From JADFOI01 sp965218935 (GTDB lineage: Bacteria; Acidobacteriota; UBA6911; RPQK01; JADFOI01), in contig CBDCMH010000007.1 in assembly GCA_965218935.1 (NCBI GenBank), positions 62,001 to 126,000 of the forward strand: a stretch of 64,000 nucleotides of DNA, written 5' to 3'. Shown piece after piece: positions 34,754 to 43,104 of this stretch. The number at the start of each line of letters is the position of its first letter. The first letter of the stretch is position 1. The position numbers and the translations under genes were made by a program. The notes under the pieces are model-generated. The model searched no databases and had not been told where the DNA came from. It worked only from the letters and a program-made list of their open reading frames with translations.

Positions 34754-35670
34754 CTACCCTCTCCGATTACGGCAGGCGGTAACTGTATTTTTCATGAGGT
34801 GGGCGATGGTGAGCGGACCGACGCCGAACGGGACTGGAGTCACGGCCTGGGCCACCCCAATGGGATCGCGAGGATGGACATCTCCTACCAGAGTGTAACC
34901 CCTTTCTTCGATTCGGCCGATCCTCTTTGAGTTTTCTCCAAAGAGGCGAACACCCTCCTCTACGGATTCAACTCGGTTGATCCCCACGTCGATAATGACG
35001 ACGCCTTCTTTAAGGTAGTCTCGGGTGACGAGGGCGGGTTGTCCAACAGCGGCCACCAGGATATCGGCTCGGCGACACACTGCAGGCAAGTCGCGGGTGC
35101 GAGAGTGACAAAGGGTGACGGTTGCGTGCTGGTGAAGCAGTAAAAAGGCTATCGGTTTGCCCACGATGTCGCTGCGTCCCACCACCACGGCCTCCGCCCC
35201 TTTAAGGGCGATGCCCTCGCTCTTCAGCAGATACATGATCCCCAGGGGGGTGCAGGGCGCGAGACCCACTTCCCGGTAACGAGATTGCGGACATTCAGAG
35301 GATGGAATCCGTCGACATCCTTGTCGGGCCTGACGGCCAGGAGAATTTGGTCCTCATCGATCTGATGCGGCAGGGGCAGTTGAACCAGAATCGCGTCGAT
35401 CTCATCGGTCCCGTTGAGTCGGTCGATGACCTGAAGCAGTTCCTCCGTCGTTGTTTCCCCGGGAAGCTCGATCGCTTCAGAATGCATACCCAGTTCCTTA
35501 GAGGTACGGGCTTTGTTGCTCACGTAGAGTTGGGAGCCCGGATCGTCACCCACCAGGACTGCCGCTAGACCGGGTACCAGATTCTTCTTGGAGAGCTCCT
35601 GCAGCTCTTCACTAACCTCTGCCTTGATTTTCTCAGCGACTTTTCTACCATCGATGACTCGAGTTTCCAT
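34754..35670 (-). pseudogene. folD: folD (methylenetetrahydrofolate dehydrogenase/cyclohydrolase) with a single-base frameshift
   Basis: The first part (METRVIDGRKVAEKI to VRNLVTG) and the second part (GLAPCTPLGIMYLLKSEG to the end) are the two halves of FolD, read in different frames. FolD interconverts methylene- and formyl-tetrahydrofolate. The catalytic YVSNK lysine and the NADP-binding VVGRSDIVGKP are both preserved. The break lies near 35262-35275, in GGGAAGTGGG, where restoring one base gives TGKVGLAPCTP. Everything else is full length and well conserved. A very recent mutation or a sequencing or assembly error fits better than old decay. FolD is usually needed for growth, which favours an error or a second copy elsewhere. 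Confidence 0.85.
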
Positions 35671-35762
35671 AGGAGGGCAGATCTTAGCAAAAAGCTGCGT
35701 CGCTGTCAGTTTCGGTGGGTGGTCAGGGGTCAGGGTGGTCAGGCGGTCAGGAGGTCAGCCTC

Positions 35763-37055
35763 TCACGGGTACATCCGGTGGAGCATCCTGGGGAAGGCGA
35801 TGGTTTCGCGGACGTGGTCAATGCCGCAAATCCAGGCCACGAGGCGCTCCACGCCCATTCCGAAACCGGAATGGGGCACGCTTCCATACTTACGCAGGTC
35901 CAGATACCACTGGAAAGCTTCTGTGGGGAGGTGGTGCTCTTCGATGCGCTCTGAGAGTAGATCGTAGTCGTGGATTCGCTGACTACCGCCGATAATTTCT
36001 CCATAGCCTTCTGGTGCCAGCATGTCCATGCACAGTGCCAGCTCCGGACTCTCCCCATCCGGTTGCATATAGAAGGCCTTGACTGCCGTCGGGTAGCGGT
36101 GAACGATCACCGGCCGATCAAATTGACTGGAGATGATGGTCTCATCGGTCCCGCCGAAATCGGAGCCCCGGGGTGTCTGCGTGTTCTCCTTTTCAAGGAT
36201 GTCGAAGGCTTCGTGGTAGCTGATGCGGGGAAAGGGAGACTGTACTTTCTCGAGAAGGGTGGTATCCCGTTCCAGGACCTTGAGTTCCTCTTTTCTTTTG
36301 GTGAGCACTCGCTGAACGATAGAGCAGAGGTACTCCTGAGCCAGATCCATGATGTCGTCCAGTTCGGCAAAGGCCACCTCCGGCTCGATCATCCAGAACT
36401 CCGTCAGGTGACGGCGTGTTTTTGACTTTTCGGCCCGAAAGGTGGGACCGAAGCAGTAGGTCTTTCCCACCGACAGACAGGCTGCTTCATTGTAAAGCTG
36501 ACCGCTCTGGGCCAGGTAGGCCTTCTCCTCAAAGTAGTCGATTTCAAAAAGGGTCGTTGTCCCTTCGCAGGCCGACGGGGTGATGATGGGAGTGTCGACC
36601 AGTATAAAACCGCGGTCATCCAGGAAATCCCGGCAGGCTTTGATGATCTCGCTGCGGACTCGCATGATCGAATGTTGGCGTGCGGAGCGCAGCCACAGGT
36701 GGCGGTTGTCCATCAAAAAAGAGGTTCCATGCTCTTTCGGTGTAATGGGATAGGCGTCGGCCACCTGCATGACCTCCAGGTTGTGGACATCCATCTCGAA
36801 GCCACCCAGAGCACGCTCATCCTTTCTTATGGTACCGGTCACAACGAGAGAGGATTCCTGAGTCAGCGTGTCGGTGGCTTGAAACACCTCAGGGGAGACG
36901 TTTTTTTGAAACACAACGGCCTGAATCACTCCCGTACCGTCCCGAATCAGCAGGAAGCGGAGTTTCCCCTTATCGGTTTTGTTGTAAAGCCAACCCTTGA
37001 GTGTGACTTCCTTCTCCACATGTTCAGCGATATCTTCGATATAAACGTGAGGCAT
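35763..37055 (-). CDS. asnS: asparaginyl-tRNA synthetase
   Basis: A 430-residue class II aminoacyl-tRNA synthetase that charges tRNA-Asn. The N-terminal OB-fold anticodon domain (VTLKGWLYNKTDKGKLRFLL) is followed by the catalytic core. Motif 2 is FRAEKSKTRRHLTEFWMIEPE and motif 3 is GFGMGVERLVAWICG. The block AQSGQLYNEAACL and the absence of an insertion domain fit AsnRS and not AspRS. The stop is followed by repeats (GGTCAGGCGGTCAGGAGG). It sits 15 bases after the kinase gene on the same strand. Confidence 0.94.
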   Translation of the reverse strand: MPHVYIEDIAEHVEKEVTLKGWLYNKTDKGKLRFLLIRDGTGVIQAVVFQKNVSPEVFQATDTLTQESSLVVTGTIRKDERALGGFEMDVHNLEVMQVADAYPITPKEHGTSFLMDNRHLWLRSARQHSIMRVRSEIIKACRDFLDDRGFILVDTPIITPSACEGTTTLFEIDYFEEKAYLAQSGQLYNEAACLSVGKTYCFGPTFRAEKSKTRRHLTEFWMIEPEVAFAELDDIMDLAQEYLCSIVQRVLTKRKEELKVLERDTTLLEKVQSPFPRISYHEAFDILEKENTQTPRGSDFGGTDETIISSQFDRPVIVHRYPTAVKAFYMQPDGESPELALCMDMLAPEGYGEIIGGSQRIHDYDLLSERIEEHHLPTEAFQWYLDLRKYGSVPHSGFGMGVERLVAWICGIDHVRETIAFPRMLHRMYP

Positions 37056-37070
37056 GTTTTTTTCTTTGGG

Positions 37071-38051
37071 TCAGACGTCCTCAACGATGCGTTGAATGTA
37101 AGGAAATTCGGGGACCGCCTGCAAGGAGAGGAGGGCCCGGTGCAGCGAACCGGACACATATTGCTGGTAAATAACATTACCGCGCTCCGTGATCTGGAAG
37201 CCATAGGTTCCCAAGGCCTTGAGCAAGCGCTGAATGCACATTAAATGAAACTGGCGTATAAAATCCTCCACTTTCTGGGTCAGGGAGGCCCTGCTCAGAT
37301 AGTAGTCTCGGTACTCATCGACCTCCTCGTAATCCAATTCGATGGAGTCCTTCAGTAGGGACACCACATCGTAGGAGGGCGGACCCTGGCGGGCATCCTG
37401 AAAATCGATGATGTATATCGTACCGTCTTTCAGCATCAGGTTACGGACGTGATAGTCGCGGTGGCAGAGAATACGAGGAAGGCCGGCCAGCTCAACCGTC
37501 AACCGGGTGAACTCCTCCATGAGACTCTCCTTCTCCGCTAGTTTAAGCCCTCGATAACCTTCCAGGAAATGACGCTGAAAAAAGAGGAGTTCCGAGTTCA
37601 ATTTCTCCTCGTCGAAGGCCAGAACCGAGGCCTCATAGTCCGGCTTCAATTCCTTCGTACCTTCCTGCTGGATGGTGACAATGTAATCGATGGCCTGGTG
37701 AAGAAGATCCCGACGTTCCTTTGCGGCAGCTGTGAGGAGCCGATCCTGGAGGGATTCGTCTCCCAGGTCTTCCTGAAGAACGATGCCCAGTTTTCCATCC
37801 AGGGCGATGATTTTCGGAACAGGAAGGCCGATCTTGCGCAGAAGATGGTAAACCTGTTGATAGGTGAAGGCATCCGGGTCAAAAGGCTCTGGGTAGGCGG
37901 TGAGAATAACAGCCTCTCCGGTTGGGCTCAGGTATCGAAAATATTGGCGTTCTGAGGCGTCTCCGGCGAGTCTGTTGAGTTGGGAAGGGTTATATTCGGG
38001 ATGAAACTCCCGCTCGATGAAATCCACCAGGCGCTGCTGAATCTCGGTCAT
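37071..38051 (-). CDS. amgK: AmgK-like sugar kinase (aminoglycoside phosphotransferase fold)
   Basis: A protein of about 326 residues with the APH fold. It shows an N-terminal lobe (GDASERQYFRY), the Brenner-type catalytic motif CHRDYHVRNLML and the metal motif IIDFQDARQGPPSYDVVSLL. This sequence pattern is that of AmgK, the anomeric kinase of N-acetylmuramic acid and N-acetylglucosamine in cell-wall recycling. The start ATG overlaps the stop of the upstream MurU-like gene (ATGA), so the two are translated together; a further ATG three codons upstream is also in frame. The AmgK-MurU pair known in Pseudomonas supports the assignment. Activity on MurNAc is inferred. Confidence 0.85.
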   Translation of the reverse strand: MTEIQQRLVDFIEREFHPEYNPSQLNRLAGDASERQYFRYLSPTGEAVILTAYPEPFDPDAFTYQQVYHLLRKIGLPVPKIIALDGKLGIVLQEDLGDESLQDRLLTAAAKERRDLLHQAIDYIVTIQQEGTKELKPDYEASVLAFDEEKLNSELLFFQRHFLEGYRGLKLAEKESLMEEFTRLTVELAGLPRILCHRDYHVRNLMLKDGTIYIIDFQDARQGPPSYDVVSLLKDSIELDYEEVDEYRDYYLSRASLTQKVEDFIRQFHLMCIQRLLKALGTYGFQITERGNVIYQQYVSGSLHRALLSLQAVPEFPYIQRIVEDV

Positions 38052-39046
38052 AGCGGCCAAATAAGAGAGTCACCCACCCTTTGTGCGGCCTGCAGGAGTT
38101 CAGTCTTTTCCGGCAAGGAGGTGACTATGGCATTTTCCAGATGAGTCTCTGGTCCAAGCGTTACTCCGTCTGTGACTATAACACCGCTGAGAGACGAATT
38201 TGGGCCGACCGTCACGTCATCCCAGAGGACGGAGTCCTTCACAGCGCTGGTGCCATCGATGTGGACGGAACGGGGCGCCACCACAGCCTGACACAGCGGG
38301 CTCACTTCACCCTCGATCAGATTGTCCAATCCTCTTTTTTTCAGGATCTCCAGGGATCTCATTAAATAGCGTTCGGGGGTACTGCATTCGCACCAGTAGG
38401 CCGTGCTCACGAAACCCTGTACCCGATGCCCCTCCTGTATCAGGCGGGGGTAGAGATCATTGACCGTCTCGGAAGGACCTTCGGGGATGAAATCGAGGAT
38501 CTTGGGATCGAGGATGTGGACCCCCGAAAAAACATGGGGCTTATCGGGATGGCTTCCGTTCCCTATCGGACCGAACCCCGTAATGTTGTTGTGCTCGTCC
38601 AGGAAGACGGGATTGTAGGGATCCTCATCCGCGTAGGGAACCAGAACCAAGGTTACCAGGGACTCTGTTTCCTGGTGAAAGCCGATGGCCTGATCCAGCT
38701 CTTGCTCAAAATAGATCTTTCCGCTACAGACCACGAAGGTGTCTCCGGCTAGAAAGTCACGAACCTTGCCAATGGCGCCCCCTGTTCCCAGCATTTGTGC
38801 CTCGTGGGAGAACAGTATGGGGGGTGTCTCTTGATCTGCGGTCCTCATGCCCTGTACTGCATCTTCAATAGAATCAGGGAGATGGTGTGAATTGATTACA
38901 ATCTCCTCAAGATGGGCGCCCCTCAGGAGTTCCCACGCGTAATGGATCAAGGGGCGATTGAGGAAAGGAACGGCCGCCTTGGCACGAAAATGGGTCAGAG
39001 GGTGGAGCCGCGTTCCCAAACCCGCCGCCAGAATCATCCCCTTCAT
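38048..39046 (-). CDS. murU: MurU-like nucleotidyltransferase
   Basis: A 332-residue sugar-1-phosphate nucleotidyltransferase. The N-terminal signature MKGMILAAGLGTRLHPLT and the lysine-containing RAKAAVPFLNRPLIHYAWELL are clear. Its partner gene is amgK, so it probably makes UDP-MurNAc from MurNAc 1-phosphate. It is longer than Pseudomonas MurU by about 100 residues. The extra C-terminal part (VAPRSVHIDGTSAVKDSVLW to GVTLGPETHLENAIV) looks like a short left-handed beta-helix, as in GDP-mannose pyrophosphorylases. The sugar specificity therefore needs testing. Confidence 0.82.
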   Translation of the reverse strand: MKGMILAAGLGTRLHPLTHFRAKAAVPFLNRPLIHYAWELLRGAHLEEIVINSHHLPDSIEDAVQGMRTADQETPPILFSHEAQMLGTGGAIGKVRDFLAGDTFVVCSGKIYFEQELDQAIGFHQETESLVTLVLVPYADEDPYNPVFLDEHNNITGFGPIGNGSHPDKPHVFSGVHILDPKILDFIPEGPSETVNDLYPRLIQEGHRVQGFVSTAYWCECSTPERYLMRSLEILKKRGLDNLIEGEVSPLCQAVVAPRSVHIDGTSAVKDSVLWDDVTVGPNSSLSGVIVTDGVTLGPETHLENAIVTSLPEKTELLQAAQRVGDSLIWPL

Positions 39047-39055
39047 AGAATCCAG

Positions 39056-39113
39056 CCTTCAAGTTCCAGGTTCCAGGTTTCAGGTTTCAAATTCCAGATC
39101 TCGGGTCAGGTAG
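39056..39113. repeat. compound intergenic repeat between murU and the CYTH gene
   Basis: CAAGTTCCAGGTTCCAGG, TTTCAGGTTTCAAATTCCAG and GGTCAGGTAGTCAGG units occur, the reverse-strand form of the family. The composite continues into the C-terminal codons of the CYTH gene. Confidence 0.65.
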
Positions 39114-39680
39114 TCAGGTGTCTGCTTCAGCTGTCCGTTGTCTGCGGTCTGCGGCCTGTTGTTCCAAATACATCTCGACGTAATTTCTTCTGATGAACGA
39201 ATCAGGGGTCCAGCCGAGTTGGGAAGCCAGAGCTTCTATGGTGTTTTCAGGCCCTTCAATTTCCACGAAGGTCCCAACCGGGGTTTCATCAAGGCAGATC
39301 TCGGCTTGATCCTGGTCCACAGCCAGTCTGTAAATCTCTCGGAACTTCGAGTATTCAAAGCAGACGTGCATTCCCAGAGCTTCAAGAACCTTGATCATGG
39401 CCTGAGGGTCCTCGACACTGGTCTCCAGTTCTTGCCGCTTTTTGAAACGAGGATCCTCCTGGATTTCTCCTTTGAAGGTGAGGGTGGTTTTTTCGCCGTA
39501 AGTACGGAGGCGAACCGCGCAGCCGCATGTTTCCAGGTTCCTGTCGGTGAAATCAAAGAGAATATTCTTCTCTGCTCTTCGGGGTGAGAGGCAGTTCGCT
39601 CCCAGTTCGGTGAGTCGAGCGCGAACACGATCAAGATCCTCTTGAGTGATGCGGATTTTGACTTCAGTCTCCAGCGCCAT
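39114..39680 (-). CDS. CYTH-domain protein, class IV adenylate cyclase-like (CyaB)
   Basis: A 188-residue CYTH/triphosphate tunnel protein. It has the N-terminal ExExK signature (ETEVKIRIT), the alternating basic and acidic strands VRLRTYGEKTTLTFKG and a KKRQELETSVED segment. Members hydrolyse inorganic triphosphate or thiamine triphosphate, or make cAMP; the CyaB subgroup fits best. The last about 17 residues (QQAADRRQRTAEADT) are encoded by the intergenic repeat and are probably dispensable. Here it lies between namZ and murU in a cell-wall recycling stretch with no obvious functional link. Confidence 0.82.
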   Translation of the reverse strand: MALETEVKIRITQEDLDRVRARLTELGANCLSPRRAEKNILFDFTDRNLETCGCAVRLRTYGEKTTLTFKGEIQEDPRFKKRQELETSVEDPQAMIKVLEALGMHVCFEYSKFREIYRLAVDQDQAEICLDETPVGTFVEIEGPENTIEALASQLGWTPDSFIRRNYVEMYLEQQAADRRQRTAEADT

Positions 39681-39724
39681 TCATGATCCTCGTTGTCAGC
39701 TGTCAGTTGGCAGCTGTCACTTCT

Positions 39725-40921
39725 TCAATATAGCAAATACTTTTGACGGACTTCCCCAAACTTTTGAAGTCGATCCTTCCAGGAATGCTCGATGTCCTCC
39801 AGGCTGGCCTCTGCTTCGATCTGCTTTCGAACCTCATCGGTGCCGCAAAGGATATCAAAGGGGAGCCTTTCGTATTCGTACTCGTAAGGGGGATCCTTCC
39901 ACTGAAACTGTTCGCCCCCCATGTCTCGATAGGCGATTAACAGGGCCAGTCCCGTCCGGAAGGGCTGAAATGCCCATCGATCCACAACGTGAATCTGAAT
40001 TCCTCCGATCATTTGAGAGGCCCACTTATGGAAGGTGGGGGTGAAGGAAATAGGGCGAAAGACAGCACCCGGGAGGTCCATCTGCTCCAATCGCCTGGCT
40101 GCCTCAAAGGGTTGGATCCAAGGTGCCCCGCTGAACTCAAAGGGTCGAGTCGTTCCCCTTCCTTCCGACAGGTTGGTGCCCTCGAGCAGGCACATGCCAG
40201 GATAAACGATTGCCGTATCCACGGAGGGCATATTGGGTGAGGGAAGCACCCAGGGAAGTCCTGTGTCTTCGAAGAACATCTCTCTTGACCATCCATGCAT
40301 CTGGACCACTTGAAGCTGGCAATGAATGTGAAACTCGGTGTTGAAATAGAGCGCTAATTCCCCCACCGTCATCCCATGCCGGATGGCTAGCGGGTAAAGT
40401 CCAACATAGGAGCTGAAGTTGGGATCCAGGACGATTCCTTCCATATCTATCCCGTTAATGGGATTGGGGCGATCCAGGACGATAATCGACTTCCCTTGCC
40501 GTTGGCAGGCTTTCATGGCCAGGGCCATGGTGGAGATAAAGGTGTAGTAGCGCGCGCCTGTATCCTGAAGATCGAAGACGACGACATCGACCTCAGCCAG
40601 CATCTTCTCGGTCGGGCTCCTGGTCTCACTATAGAGACTGTATACAGGAAGGTTGTTCACCGGGTCGCTGTACTCCTCCCATTCAATCATGTTGTCCTGG
40701 GTTTCTCCCCGGACGCCGTGTTGAGGTCCCATCACCGTGGTCAGTTCGATTTCAGGGTGATTGAGGAAGAGATCCAGCGTGTGTTTGAATTGCGAATCGA
40801 TCGAACTGGGGTGAACGATGATGCCCACCCGTTTGCCCCGGATCAGGTCGAGTTGATCTTCAAGGAGAACTTCCAGGCCTGGCTGAACACGGGTCATTGG
40901 GGATTTTCCGGCTGCAATCAT
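39725..40921 (-). CDS. namZ: NamZ-type exo-beta-N-acetylmuramidase (DUF1343)
   Basis: A 398-residue DUF1343 protein. The opening VQPGLEVLLEDQLDLIRGKR, the MGPQHGVRGETQDNM block, DVVVFDLQDTGARYYTF, PNPINGIDMEGIVLD and LCLLEGTNLSEGRGTTRPF (with a Met after Gly in place of Leu) are all family marks. The characterised Bacillus member releases MurNAc from peptidoglycan chain ends. The start chosen shares its A with the TAA of mqnA (TAATG), a common coupling. No signal peptide is visible in this reading, so it may act in the cytoplasm, or the true start may differ. It fits the AmgK/MurU salvage genes downstream. Confidence 0.87.
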   Translation of the reverse strand: MIAAGKSPMTRVQPGLEVLLEDQLDLIRGKRVGIIVHPSSIDSQFKHTLDLFLNHPEIELTTVMGPQHGVRGETQDNMIEWEEYSDPVNNLPVYSLYSETRSPTEKMLAEVDVVVFDLQDTGARYYTFISTMALAMKACQRQGKSIIVLDRPNPINGIDMEGIVLDPNFSSYVGLYPLAIRHGMTVGELALYFNTEFHIHCQLQVVQMHGWSREMFFEDTGLPWVLPSPNMPSVDTAIVYPGMCLLEGTNLSEGRGTTRPFEFSGAPWIQPFEAARRLEQMDLPGAVFRPISFTPTFHKWASQMIGGIQIHVVDRWAFQPFRTGLALLIAYRDMGGEQFQWKDPPYEYEYERLPFDILCGTDEVRKQIEAEASLEDIEHSWKDRLQKFGEVRQKYLLY

Positions 40922-41730
40922 TATGGGACCGGGTAGAATTGCAAGGATCGGGAAGAGGTAGTCAGCCCCAGTTCCGCGGCGGCATCGAAGAAAGTCTGTA
41001 AACCCCGCAGATTGTCCTGATCGAGCGAGTAATTCAGATTTTCCAGGATGTATTCGCGTATTTCTCCAGCTTCCACCCCAAGCTTCTTGGAATAGACCGA
41101 GGCAATCGACTGGATTTCCTTGAGTCCATGCTCCCTGGATTGATAGAAGATTTCTGCCTGTTTCCCCAGATCGGCCGCAGATCGGACAGCCCACACGGCG
41201 AACACAAAGGGCAGGCCGGTAAAACGATGCCACTCGGCCGCCAAATCGTAAACATGCAGAGAATCCCTACGTACCTTAAGTGCTGGGTTTCCAATGATTA
41301 AGGCCGCATCGTGGAGCTCAAGCATTTGTTGAGGATCAGGAGATTCCTCATGGTAAGTCACGGAATCCAGACCGTGGAACTTGCCCATAAGGATCTTGAG
41401 AAGGGCCACCGAAGTGCGGCTGGAGCGGTCGACGGCAACGCTGCAGACTTCCGCAAGAGGTTTTTTGCTGACAAACAAGACACTTTTCGCCTCCCGCTTT
41501 GAGGCGATGGAGATGTCGGGAAGCACGGATAATCCTGGGATCCTTTGATATTCAATCACCGGAATCAATCCGACGTCAGCCTCCCCGGTGGACAAGTGCT
41601 TGGCACACTGGGAAGGGACGTCAAAGAGAATGTCAAAAGCGTCCTGATAGGGGCCATTGAGAAAGCCCCATCCCAGCGGTACGGAATTGAGATACTCGAT
41701 AAAGGAGACCCTGAGTTTCGTCGAAGACAC
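40921..41730 (-). CDS. mqnA: chorismate dehydratase (futalosine pathway)
   Basis: A 269-residue protein of the MqnA/MqnD periplasmic-binding-like fold. MqnA turns chorismate into 3-enolpyruvylbenzoate, the first step of the futalosine route to menaquinone. It begins LRVSFIEYLNSVPLGWGF, with EADVGLIPVIEYQRI and ALIIGNPALKVR following, all typical of MqnA. The start is GTG. It is the first gene of the minus-strand block and diverges from dprA. It draws on chorismate, as do the trp and aro genes 17 kb away. Other mqn genes are not in the window. Confidence 0.87.
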   Translation of the reverse strand: MSSTKLRVSFIEYLNSVPLGWGFLNGPYQDAFDILFDVPSQCAKHLSTGEADVGLIPVIEYQRIPGLSVLPDISIASKREAKSVLFVSKKPLAEVCSVAVDRSSRTSVALLKILMGKFHGLDSVTYHEESPDPQQMLELHDAALIIGNPALKVRRDSLHVYDLAAEWHRFTGLPFVFAVWAVRSAADLGKQAEIFYQSREHGLKEIQSIASVYSKKLGVEAGEIREYILENLNYSLDQDNLRGLQTFFDAAAELGLTTSSRSLQFYPVP

Positions 41731-41822
41731 AACGGGGTGATGATATCAAAGAACTGTCAGTTGTCAGTTTTCTGTTTAGATCGCTTCGCAGTTTTTTCAA
41801 CTCAACCGTAATAGATATTGAG

Positions 41823-42929
41823 ATGGACGAAATAACCCATCATTGCCTGGCGCTGAGTCTGGTTCCTGGTCTGGGCACCACAAGGATTCACTTACTCATT
41901 CAGGCCTGCGGGTCACCGGCCCATGTGTTCAGGCTTCCGCCTGCCCAGCTGGCTCGGTTTCGACTCCCTGAGGAAGCCAGAGCCTTCATCTCCAGCGGAT
42001 GTGCCCTTCGAGCGGGAGAAGAGGCCGCCCGCCAGGCCGAGAAGCAGGGGATCCGGATCCTGTCGGTTTTCGATGACGAGTACCCGCACTCGTTAAAACA
42101 GATCTTTGATCCGCCCCTGGTGCTCTATTGTCTTGGCGACCCGTCCGTACTCCGCCGTCCTGCCATCGCCGTGGTGGGTTCACGCCGCTGTTCCCTCTAT
42201 GGAAAAGAAATCACCGAAAAGATTACCCGCGAGCTGTCTTCGCTTGGGATATGCATTGTCAGCGGTTTGGCCCGCGGAATTGATTCGAACGCCCACAGGG
42301 GAGCCCTGGAGAATGGAGGGGCAACGGTAGCCGTCTTGGGAAGTGGCGTCGACGTCATCTATCCTCGAGAGAACCGCCGGCTTTACCAAAGGGTCTGCGA
42401 GCAGGGATGCGTCATCAGCGAGTTTCGGTGCGGCAGCTTTCCGGCACCCCAAAATTTTCCCATTCGCAACCGGGTGATCAGCGGATTGTGTTACGGAACG
42501 GTCATTGCAGAAGCAGCTGAGTTTTCCGGCTCATTGATCACGGCCCGGCTCACTTTGGAGCAAAATCGTGAGCTGTGGGCGGTCCCCGGAAACATTACCA
42601 GCCCGGGAAGCTACGGTCCAAACTATCTGATCAAACAGGGTGCCAAGATTGTTCTGGACATCCAGGATGTTCTTGAAGAATTGCCTCCCTATGTTCTAGA
42701 TTTGTTAAATGAGCCGGAAGCTCCGGCGCCAGGTTTAGTACAATCTCTGACCTGGGATGAAGAAAAAATTGTAAACCTTTTGACTTCAGATGCGTCTTTG
42801 CATATTGACCAGCTTCTCAACAGATCGGAATTCAGTCTCCCTCTGTTGAACGAGGTATTGTTGCAGCTGGAAATGAAAGGACTCATCCGTCAATTGCCGG
42901 GACGTACATTCAGCAGGAAAACCTTTTAA
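41823..42929 (+). CDS. dprA: DNA processing protein DprA
   Basis: A 368-residue DprA/Smf protein that loads RecA on incoming single-stranded DNA during transformation. An N-terminal HhH-like region precedes the Rossmann domain with GSRRCSLYGKEI, SGLARGIDSNAHRGAL, GSGVDVIYPRENRRLY and RNRVISGLCYGTVIAEA. The C-terminal winged helix (about 305-365) is present. It is full length and followed by topA, a common order. The gap to topA has GTCAGTTGTCTGG repeats. Confidence 0.96.
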   Translation: MDEITHHCLALSLVPGLGTTRIHLLIQACGSPAHVFRLPPAQLARFRLPEEARAFISSGCALRAGEEAARQAEKQGIRILSVFDDEYPHSLKQIFDPPLVLYCLGDPSVLRRPAIAVVGSRRCSLYGKEITEKITRELSSLGICIVSGLARGIDSNAHRGALENGGATVAVLGSGVDVIYPRENRRLYQRVCEQGCVISEFRCGSFPAPQNFPIRNRVISGLCYGTVIAEAAEFSGSLITARLTLEQNRELWAVPGNITSPGSYGPNYLIKQGAKIVLDIQDVLEELPPYVLDLLNEPEAPAPGLVQSLTWDEEKIVNLLTSDASLHIDQLLNRSEFSLPLLNEVLLQLEMKGLIRQLPGRTFSRKTF

Positions 42930-43104
42930 ATTCAATAGATTATGGTGGAAGATGGAGAATTCATCCGGTCACTGGGGTCAGAGCGGTCAGCTAGCCGTTT
43001 TCAGTTGTCTGGGTCCCGCTGTCAGTTGTCTGTGGTACTGATCACCCTTGCCCGAGATAACGAAGGGGTATGTTATTTTGGTATAGAGGAGAAATAGAAG
43101 GTCT

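Noticed and set aside
34754..35670. Programmed ribosomal frameshift in folD
   Set aside because: No slippery heptamer or downstream stem is seen, and FolD is not known to use recoding; mutation or sequence error is simpler.
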